Assembly: GCA_900772575.1 (NCBI GenBank)
Contig: CAAHEN010000030.1
Location: forward strand, 1 to 11,555
Direction: 5' to 3'
DNA: 11,555 bases
From: Bacteroidaceae bacterium
Lineage (GTDB): Bacteria; Bacteroidota; Bacteroidia; Bacteroidales; Bacteroidaceae
A program made the position numbers and the translations under genes. Below, in pieces: positions 6,608 to 11,555 of this stretch; position 1 is the first letter of the stretch, and each line of letters opens with the position of its first letter. The notes below the pieces were generated by a model. The model had not been told where the DNA came from and did not search any database. It saw only the letters and a list, made by a program, of their open reading frames with translations.

Positions 6608-7372
6608 TCAGAAGTTGAGGCTGCAGCCGACACCGTAGGCGCCTCCCCGCCGTGTCCCCGCCGATCCGCCGGTCTCGATGACGGCCGGTTGCAGCCTCAT
6701 GCTCAGGTCGGGGCTGATGTCGAACACCGAGAGCTGCGCGTCCACATAGGCGTCGATGACAGAGATGAGGTAGACGCCGACGAAGCAGAACGCGCTCAGG
6801 TCGCGGTAGCGGCGGTAATAGTCCTTCTTCCGTTTGAATATGTTTTTGAACTGCTCCTCACGCCCGGTGATGTCGTAGCGTGGCGGCAGCATGTCGAGAT
6901 AGCTGTTGGTGTTGGGGTCATCGTCCATGATGTCCAGATAGGCCTGCGAGTAGTCGCGGTACATCTGTCCGTTCCACATCAGGGCGTAGGCGCAACCAAG
7001 GAATCCGCCGTAGATGATGGGCAGCTTCCAGTATTTCCGGTTGTATATCTGTCCGGCGCCGGGCAGTACGAGTGAGAGCCACAGGGCCCGTTTCGGGTCG
7101 GGCACGAACTTGGCCTTTAGGGCTTTGGGCGTCTTGGCACCGGCTTGGAGCAGCGAGTCGTTGAGCGCCGCCAGCCGTGCGGTGTCGGGCAGGCCGGCGC
7201 CGAGCTGCGCCGCACGGCCGGCCGCGCCGGTCGCCGAGCTGTCGGCTGCCGCTGTCGCCGCCGGCCGGTCTGTGACGGCACTGTCCCCCTGTGCCAGCGT
7301 TGGCCGGCCCCATGCCGCGGCGGCGCCGGCGAGCAGTGTGAGGAGGAAAGTCGTGAGCCTGCGTGCCATCAT
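6608..7372 (-). CDS. DUF5683 domain membrane protein
   Basis: This 254-aa envelope protein has unknown function. It starts with a basic, hydrophobic signal-like segment (residues 1-22) and then a low-complexity Ala/Thr/Asp region (about 28-70). The DUF5683 core begins at FVPDPKRALWLSLVLPGAGQ (89-108), followed by IYNRKYWKLPIIYGG (109-123) and hydrophobic stretches around 116-134 and 191-208. The chain ends in Phe. DUF5683 proteins are characteristic of Bacteroidetes and are commonly encoded between parB and the LysM transglycosylase, as here. The ATG at 7372 overlaps the parB stop as ATGA, which suggests translational coupling; an adjacent ATG at 7369 is an equal alternative. The co-conservation hints at a role in envelope or division processes, but that is inference. 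Confidence 0.85.
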   Translation of the reverse strand: MMARRLTTFLLTLLAGAAAAWGRPTLAQGDSAVTDRPAATAAADSSATGAAGRAAQLGAGLPDTARLAALNDSLLQAGAKTPKALKAKFVPDPKRALWLSLVLPGAGQIYNRKYWKLPIIYGGFLGCAYALMWNGQMYRDYSQAYLDIMDDDPNTNSYLDMLPPRYDITGREEQFKNIFKRKKDYYRRYRDLSAFCFVGVYLISVIDAYVDAQLSVFDISPDLSMRLQPAVIETGGSAGTRRGGAYGVGCSLNF

Positions 7373-8259
7373 TTCATCTTGTCGAAGATGCTGATGATGT
7401 GTTCCAGCTCCTCTTCGGAGGTGAAGGCGATGCTGATTTTCCCCTTGCCCTGCGCCGAGCAGCTCATCTGCACCTTGGTGCCGAAAAATTCGGCCAGGCG
7501 CGACTTGAGCAGGTTGTACTCCTCGGGCAGCCGTGCCCCCTTGTCTGTCAGCTGGTGGCGGCCGCTTCTGACGGTCTCACCGGCGTTGAGCGCCTTGACC
7601 ATGTCCTCCACCTGCCTGACGGAGTAGCCCTTCTCCTTGATCTCGCCGAAGAGCTTCACCTGCAATGAGGGCTTGTTGAGCCCGAGCAGCGCCCGGGCGT
7701 GCCCTTGGTCGATTTCCTTGTACTGTAGGGCCACCTGCACCTGTGCCGGCAGTTTGAGCAGGCGCAGGTAGTTGGCTATGGTGGCGCGGTTCTTGCCCAC
7801 CTTCTCTGAGAGCTGGTCTTGCGTGAGGGCGTACTGCTCGATGAGGTTCTGGTAGGCCAGGGCAATCTCGATGGCGTTCAGGTCCTCGCGCTGTATGTTC
7901 TCGACGAGGGCCATCTGCATCATGTTCTCGTCGTCGGCGGTGCGGATGTAGGCCGGTATGGTCCGCAGCCCCGCCCGTTGCGAGGCGCGCCACCGCCGTT
8001 CGCCGGCGATGATCTGGTAGGAGCCGTCGTCCATCTGCCGCAGGGTGATGGGCTGGATGATGCCTATCTGGCGTATGCTCTCGGCCAGTTCGTCGAGTGC
8101 CGCGCTGTCAAATTCGCGTCGCGGCTGGTTGGGGTTGGCCTTGATGCTGTTCAGGGGCACCTCGTTGATGGACAGCGAGCCGTCGACGTGCACCTCCTCG
8201 GTGGAGATGAGGGCGTCGAGTCCGCGGCCCAGCGCGGGGTATTTCTTGTGTACAGCCAT
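7369..8259 (-). CDS. parB: Chromosome-partitioning protein ParB (Spo0J)
   Basis: This 296-aa DNA-binding CTPase loads on parS sites, slides along DNA and recruits SMC and ParA for chromosome segregation. The N-terminal ALGRGLDALI (about 9-18) is the usual ParA-contact segment. The CTP-binding ParB/Srx core has NPNQPRREF (42-50), GERRWRA (86-92) and ENIQRE (120-125). A helix-turn-helix lies at about 147-168 (LTQDQLSEKVGKNRATIANY region, 145-164), followed by the GHARALL linker (186-192) and the C-terminal dimerisation segment. Length is typical of the chromosomal family. It is 127 bp downstream of parA, a longer gap than in many parAB pairs. I found no convincing parS in the window. Confidence 0.97.
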   Translation of the reverse strand: MAVHKKYPALGRGLDALISTEEVHVDGSLSINEVPLNSIKANPNQPRREFDSAALDELAESIRQIGIIQPITLRQMDDGSYQIIAGERRWRASQRAGLRTIPAYIRTADDENMMQMALVENIQREDLNAIEIALAYQNLIEQYALTQDQLSEKVGKNRATIANYLRLLKLPAQVQVALQYKEIDQGHARALLGLNKPSLQVKLFGEIKEKGYSVRQVEDMVKALNAGETVRSGRHQLTDKGARLPEEYNLLKSRLAEFFGTKVQMSCSAQGKGKISIAFTSEEELEHIISIFDKMK

Positions 8260-8296
8260 TGGAGTGTGTAGAGTCTCGTTGTGTTAAAAACAGAAT

Positions 8297-8334
8297 TGTC
8301 GCCCTCCTGCCGGCCGGAGCAGCTGGAAGCGACA
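8297..8334. other. Nested inverted repeat in the parA-parB spacer
   Basis: The outer arms tgtcgc and gcgaca (8297-8302 and 8329-8334) enclose an inner ctgc/gcag pair and a CCGGCCGG core. On the plus strand it is followed by TTTTT; on the minus strand (the parA-parB mRNA) it is preceded by AAAAA and followed 6 nt later by a T-run. It could tune parB expression as an attenuator or processing site. The outer stem is only 6 bp with a long interior, so the evidence is modest. Confidence 0.4.
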
Positions 8335-8386
8335 TTTTTGGGGGGAGTGCCTGTGGGCGTGGCGCCCGCCGCGTCTTGGCGCGGGG

Positions 8387-9157
8387 TCAGCGCTTCTTCT
8401 CCTTGTTGATGATCTCGCGGGCCAGTGCCAGATGGTTCTTGGCGCCGGTGGAGTCGGCGTCGTAGAGGATGGCCGGCAACCCGTGGCTCGGCGCCTCGGA
8501 GAGCTTCACATTGCGCTGTATGACCGTAGTGAACACCAGTTCCTGAAAGTGGCGTTTCACCTCGTCGTAGATCTGGTTGGCCAGGCGCAGGCGCGAGTCG
8601 TACATGGTGAGCAAGAAGCCCTCTATCTCCAGGTCGGGGTTGAGCTTCTTCTTGATGATCTTGATGGTGTTGAGCAGCTTGCTGATGCCCTCTAGGGCGA
8701 AATACTCGCACTGCACGGGAATGATGACCGAGTCTGCCGCCGTGAGGGCGTTGACCGTGATGAGTCCCAGTGAGGGCGAGCAGTCTATCAGTATGAAATC
8801 ATACTCCGCCTTGAGCGGTTCGAGCAGGCGCTTGAAGATGTATTCGCGGTTGGGCAGGTTGAGCATCTCCACCTCCGCCCCGACGAGGTTGATGTGCGAG
8901 GGCACGATGTCGAGTCTGTCAATGTCGGTGGTGTAGATGGCGGCTTTGATGTCGGCCTGTCCCACGAGGCATTCGTAGATCGAACAGTCCACCTTGCCCA
9001 AGTCGACGCCGAGTCCTGACGAGGCGTTGGCCTGCGGGTCAGCGTCGATGAGCAGCACTTTCTTTTCGAGGGTGGCCAGGGAGGCGGCAAGGTTCATTGA
9101 CGTTGTCGTCTTGCCGACGCCGCCTTTCTGATTGGCCAATGCGATGATTTTGCCCAT
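8387..9157 (-). CDS. parA: Chromosome-partitioning ATPase ParA (Soj)
   Basis: This 256-aa deviant-Walker ATPase binds DNA non-specifically when ATP-bound and drives ParB-parS segregation. It shows KGGVGKTT (11-18) with the signature Lys, the switch I DADPQ (38-42), a Walker B-type FILIDCSPSLG (121-131) and the chromosomal-Soj segment TVIQRNVKLSEAPSHG (211-226), whose arginines contribute to DNA binding. There is no N-terminal HTH, so it is the short chromosomal type rather than a plasmid P1-type ParA. I chose the ATG at 9157 (MGKIIALANQ) because the fold starts there; an upstream in-frame start at 9193 would add 12 unrelated residues. It is the first gene of the minus-strand unit, and a promoter box lies about 70 bp upstream. 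Confidence 0.97.
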   Translation of the reverse strand: MGKIIALANQKGGVGKTTTSMNLAASLATLEKKVLLIDADPQANASSGLGVDLGKVDCSIYECLVGQADIKAAIYTTDIDRLDIVPSHINLVGAEVEMLNLPNREYIFKRLLEPLKAEYDFILIDCSPSLGLITVNALTAADSVIIPVQCEYFALEGISKLLNTIKIIKKKLNPDLEIEGFLLTMYDSRLRLANQIYDEVKRHFQELVFTTVIQRNVKLSEAPSHGLPAILYDADSTGAKNHLALAREIINKEKKR

Positions 9158-9227
9158 GATTTTCAAATAGGTGACCGCTGCCGGATTCGGCATCTCTGAC
9201 CGACGGCGTGCGGGCGTAATGACATTG

Positions 9228-9235
9228 CAAAGGTA
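9228..9235 (-). promoter_or_regulatory. Bacteroidetes-type -7 box for parA
   Basis: On the minus strand this reads TACCTTTG, matching TAnnTTTG. It sits about 70 bp upstream of the parA ATG in an AT-rich island within GC-rich DNA. I do not see a good TTG -33 box at the expected spacing. It is immediately preceded (minus-strand sense) by GAAAAATTG. Confidence 0.6.
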
Positions 9236-9277
9236 ACAATTTTTCTTCTAACGTCTCGGCGATATACCAATTTTTCG

Positions 9278-9285
9278 TACTTTTG
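9278..9285 (+). promoter_or_regulatory. Bacteroidetes-type -7 box for surE-lpxB
   Basis: The plus strand reads TACTTTTG, matching TAnnTTTG. It lies about 112 bp upstream of the surE ATG, implying a leader of roughly 100 nt. No good TTG -33 box is visible. It is immediately preceded by CAATTTTTC, the same 9-mer that flanks the divergent parA box. Confidence 0.6.
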
Positions 9286-9306
9286 CCTTGCCTACACACA
9301 TAGTGG

Positions 9307-9349
9307 GCGGGTCGGGTGCCGCCACGACCCGCTGCCGCGCTTGCCGGCA
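9307..9349 (+). promoter_or_regulatory. Two tandem hairpins in the surE leader
   Basis: Hairpin 1 is a perfect 8-bp stem gcgggtcg/cgacccgc (9307-9314 with 9325-9332) with a 10-nt loop. Hairpin 2 is a 5-bp stem tgccg/cggca (9333-9337 with 9345-9349). Both lie downstream of the predicted surE -7 box and are followed by about 48 nt of unstructured, pyrimidine-rich leader up to the ATG. They could be a cis-regulatory leader. I recognise no known riboswitch class. Confidence 0.45.
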
Positions 9350-9397
9350 GCCTCCCTATGCGGCTTTCCCAACCAGCATCTTCCCTTCTTCCCTTTC

Positions 9398-10156
9398 ATG
9401 GCTAAACCATTCATTCTCATCTCAAACGACGACGGCTACACTGCCCGTGGCATCAACTTTCTCATTGAGGCGTTGCGCCCTATGGCCGACCTGCTCGTCG
9501 TGGCCCCCGACGCCCCCCGCTCTGGCTTCAGCTGTTCCATCACCTCTGCCCAGCCGCTGCGCTACGATGTCGTGCGCCGCGAGGAGGGCCTGACGGTCTG
9601 TGCCTGCTCCGGTACGCCGGCAGACTGCATCAAGGTGGCGCTCAACGTCTTCACCGAGCGGCGCCCCGATCTGATCGTCGGCGGCATCAACCATGGCGAC
9701 AATTCCTCGGTCAACGCGCACTACTCTGGCACCATGGGGGTGGCCATCGAGGGGGCGCTCCAGGGTTTTCCCGCCGTGGCTTTCTCGCTCTGCGACCACC
9801 GCGACGACGCTGACTTCTCGCCACTGGCTCCCTATATTCCCGACTTCGTGCGGAAGGCCATCGCCATGCGCATGCCGCCTTTCACCTGCCTGAACATCAA
9901 CTTCCCGAAGGCGGCGGCGTTTAGCGGCGTGCGGATCTGCCGCATGGCCAAGAGCCGCTGGCAGAACGAGCTGGCGCCGCGGGAGCACCCTTACGGGCAG
10001 AAGTATTACTGGCTCGTCGGCAACTGCGTCGAACTGGAGCCGGAGGCTGAGGACACCGACCGCTGGGCACTGGCCCACGGCTATATCGCCATCACCCCGA
10101 CCACACTCGATGTCACGGACTATGGCCTGTTCCTCGCGCTGGACGGCAAGTTCTGA
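9398..10156 (+). CDS. surE: 5'-nucleotidase SurE
   Basis: This 252-aa metal-dependent phosphatase hydrolyses nucleoside 5'- and 3'-monophosphates, and in some species short polyphosphate. The family hallmark NDDGY is at residues 10-14 (metal ligands Asp11, Asp12). Ser42 in APDAPRSGFS and Asn98 in GGINHGDN complete the expected metal site, and YSGTMGVAIEG (109-119) is the conserved active-site loop. Length is typical. I chose the ATG at 9398 because the core starts at MAKPFILISNDDGY; an in-frame upstream ATG at 9341 would add 19 residues in the leader. It is divergent from parA and 41 bp upstream of lpxB, so surE-lpxB is likely one unit. This pairing is familiar in Bacteroidales. Confidence 0.96.
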   Translation: MAKPFILISNDDGYTARGINFLIEALRPMADLLVVAPDAPRSGFSCSITSAQPLRYDVVRREEGLTVCACSGTPADCIKVALNVFTERRPDLIVGGINHGDNSSVNAHYSGTMGVAIEGALQGFPAVAFSLCDHRDDADFSPLAPYIPDFVRKAIAMRMPPFTCLNINFPKAAAFSGVRICRMAKSRWQNELAPREHPYGQKYYWLVGNCVELEPEAEDTDRWALAHGYIAITPTTLDVTDYGLFLALDGKF

Positions 10157-10197
10157 ACCGCGCCCACTGGCCCCACAATCTCCTTTTTCTTTCTGAT

Positions 10198-11337
10198 ATG
10201 AAATACTTTCTCATCGCCGGTGAGGCCAGTGGCGACCTCCATGCCGCCCACCTGATGCAGGCGCTCCGCGACGCCGACCCTGCGGCGCAGTTCCGCTGCT
10301 TCGGGGGCGATGCGATGCAGGCCGCCGGTGGCCTCCTGCTCTGCCACTACAGGCATCTGGCCTATATGGGCTTTGTCCCGGTCATCCTGCACCTGCGTAC
10401 CATCCTCCGGGGCATGGCAGCTTGCCGGCGGGCCATCGCCGAGTGGCGGCCCGACGCCGTCATCCTCGTGGACTATCCGGGTTTCAACCTCAAGATGGCC
10501 CGCTACGTCAGGGTGCATGCGCTCTGCCCGGTCTTCTATTACATATCGCCCAAAATCTGGGCCTGGAAGGAGGGCCGCATCCGGGCCATTCGCCGCGACG
10601 TCAGCCGCCTCTATTCCATCTTGCCCTTCGAGAAGGACTTTTTCGAGGGCCGGCACGGCTACCCTGTCACCTACGTGGGCAACCCGACGGTCGACGAGGT
10701 GGACACCTACTGCCGCAGCCATGGCCGTCCCGTTCCCGACGGCCAGACTGTAGCCCTGCTGCCGGGCTCGCGCCGTCAGGAGATCCGCGACAACCTTTCG
10801 CGCATGCTCCGCGCCGCCGCGCCGCTGCTCGGCGAGGGGGCGCGTCTCGTCGTGGCCGCCGCCCCGGCCATGCCGCTTGGTTTCTACGATGACATCATCG
10901 GGCGGGCGGGGGTCGACGCCAGCCGCGTCAGGGTGGTCGCCGGACAGACGTATGCCGTTCTCTCGCATGCGCAGGCCGCCCTCGTCACGAGCGGTACGGC
11001 CACGCTGGAGACGGCGCTCTTCGGCGTGCCTCAGGTGGTGTGCTACTATGTGGCTTGTGGCCGCTTCGTCTCGCTGCTGCGCCGGTGGCTGCTCAAAGTG
11101 CCTTACGTCTCACTGGTCAATCTGGTCTGCGGCCGCGAGGTCGTCCCCGAGCTTGTCGCCGACGGCATGACGGTGGACAATGTGCGCCGCCACCTGCGCC
11201 CACTGCTGTCCGACACGCCGGAGCGCCGTGCCATGCTGGCCGGTTATGCCAGTATGGCTGAGCGTCTGGGTGACCCTGGGGCGCCGGCCCGCGCTGCCGC
11301 TGACATCGTGGCCCGCCTCCGCCAGTCGCAAGGATGA
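10198..11337 (+). CDS. lpxB: Lipid-A-disaccharide synthase
   Basis: This 379-aa GT19 glycosyltransferase joins UDP-2,3-diacylglucosamine and lipid X into the lipid A disaccharide at the inner face of the inner membrane. Motifs include AGEASGDLH (7-15), the acceptor-side VDYPGFNLK (91-99), SPKIWAWKEGR (117-127), the nucleotide-domain LLPGSRRQEI (187-196) and SGTATLETALFGVP (265-278). Length matches the family. The ATG at 10198 follows a short, pyrimidine-rich leader with no Shine-Dalgarno motif. A gene for lipid A synthesis confirms a Gram-negative host. It ends 30 bp before repeat copy 2, with a terminator-like hairpin between. Confidence 0.97.
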   Translation: MKYFLIAGEASGDLHAAHLMQALRDADPAAQFRCFGGDAMQAAGGLLLCHYRHLAYMGFVPVILHLRTILRGMAACRRAIAEWRPDAVILVDYPGFNLKMARYVRVHALCPVFYYISPKIWAWKEGRIRAIRRDVSRLYSILPFEKDFFEGRHGYPVTYVGNPTVDEVDTYCRSHGRPVPDGQTVALLPGSRRQEIRDNLSRMLRAAAPLLGEGARLVVAAAPAMPLGFYDDIIGRAGVDASRVRVVAGQTYAVLSHAQAALVTSGTATLETALFGVPQVVCYYVACGRFVSLLRRWLLKVPYVSLVNLVCGREVVPELVADGMTVDNVRRHLRPLLSDTPERRAMLAGYASMAERLGDPGAPARAAADIVARLRQSQG

Positions 11338-11343
11338 GAATTA

Positions 11344-11363
11344 TTGCCGCCCGGCGGCGGTAA
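11344..11363 (+). terminator. GC-rich hairpin after lpxB
   Basis: Arms ttgccgcc (11344-11351) and ggcggtaa (11356-11363) form an 8-bp stem with one G-U pair and a CGGC loop, starting 7 nt after the lpxB stop codon. There is no T-run downstream, so it may be a weak terminator or a 3' end-protecting hairpin for the surE-lpxB mRNA. Confidence 0.5.
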
Positions 11364-11409
11364 GGTGGCGATCTTCACCTCATATCCACAGGACATTCAT
11401 TAAACGGTT

Positions 11410-11453
11410 TTCAGGCTGCAATCTACCTATAATGAGGTGTATTTCAGCCTGAA
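11410..11453. repeat. Imperfect 19-bp stem-loop inside repeat copy 2
   Basis: The left arm is 11410-11428 (ttcaggctgcaatctacct), the loop 11429-11434, and the right arm 11435-11453 (aggtgtatttcagcctgaa). Sixteen of nineteen positions pair. Compared with the hairpin at 105-148, two pairs are changed on both sides so that pairing is kept, while three other positions are mismatched here. Confidence 0.85.
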
Positions 11454-11534
11454 TTGCGCTTGGGGCCCGCGCAGGCATATGTTTCCTTTGTGGTTGACGA
11501 ACCCGGGACGCCCGAGGTTGCCCGGCAGCCCCAT
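11427..11534 (-). other. 35-codon open reading frame within repeat copy 2 (doubtful gene)
   Basis: An ATG at 11534 opens 35 codons (MGLPGNLGRPGFVNHKGN and onward to KYTSL) ending in TAG at 11427-11429. The same frame is open upstream to the window edge (RVARCYI before the Met), so it may be the end of a longer frame. Copy 1 keeps the matching upstream residues (RVARCCIMG) but then stops after a few codons. That makes a conserved protein unlikely. It could be a decayed gene end or a chance frame inside a structured repeat, and I do not call it a gene. Confidence 0.25.
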
Positions 11535-11555
11535 AATATAGCACCGCGCCACCCG

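Larger units (their letters stand above)
11367..11555 (-). repeat. Dispersed-type repeat, copy 2 (inverted relative to copy 1)
   Basis: Read on the minus strand this aligns with 4-200, from the shared outer block cgggtggcgcggtg through the central hairpin to aatgaatg and the inner end near gaagat. It starts 30 bp after the lpxB stop and runs to the window edge. Unlike copy 1 it keeps a short open reading frame. No transposase or terminal repeats are visible. Its placement mirrors copy 1: just 3' of the last gene of an operon, and entered from the same side by the operon's transcript. Confidence 0.8.

Noticed and set aside
11381..11389. DnaA-box-like atatccaca in repeat copy 2, hinting at an origin
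   Set aside because: It is a single near-match, is not conserved in copy 1, and has no cluster of boxes or AT-rich unwinding region.
1..11555. Whole window as a composite transposon or mobile island bounded by the inverted repeats
   Set aside because: The repeats are diverged, no transposase or recombinase is present, and the enclosed genes are core chromosomal genes in a familiar order.

Overview
The window looks like a GC-rich stretch (about 60% GC by eye) of a Bacteroidales chromosome, possibly Prevotellaceae-like. The reasons are the gene order parA-parB-DUF5683-MltD/LysM transglycosylase-rel next to a divergent surE-lpxB pair, start sites without Shine-Dalgarno motifs, TAnnTTTG-type -7 promoter boxes, and families I know mainly from Bacteroidetes (DUF5683, a small SRPBCC protein, a CPNC lipoprotein). 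The genes are core functions. I see no tRNA, rRNA, CRISPR array, transposase, phage gene or toxin-antitoxin gene.

Layout. Positions 1-302 hold no convincing gene: a dispersed-type repeat (4-200) followed by a short palindrome-rich spacer. Positions 303-9157 are eight minus-strand genes that look like one transcription unit. In transcription order they are parA, parB, a DUF5683 membrane protein, mltD, the bifunctional (p)ppGpp synthetase/hydrolase rel, an SRPBCC-fold protein, argH, and a small Cys-rich lipoprotein. Positions 9158-9397 are a divergent promoter region with an AT-rich core and a hairpin-bearing surE leader. Positions 9398-11337 carry surE and lpxB on the plus strand. Positions 11338-11555 hold a terminator-like hairpin and then a second, inverted copy of the repeat found at 4-200.

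How the genes work together. ParA/ParB handle chromosome partition, MltD-like transglycosylase remodels peptidoglycan, LpxB makes the lipid A disaccharide, SurE is a nucleotide phosphatase, and Rel controls (p)ppGpp. The minus-strand unit therefore joins segregation, wall turnover and stringent control, with argH and two little-known small genes at its 3' end.

The most unusual content is not a gene. A roughly 190-bp imperfect inverted repeat pair lies at the two window edges, each copy just downstream of the last gene of an operon and in the same orientation relative to that operon. Each copy carries a long hairpin, and two base pairs in the stem differ between copies by paired substitutions, so the structure itself looks maintained. 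The window edges fall inside both copies, so the window may be a contig that broke at a repeat family.
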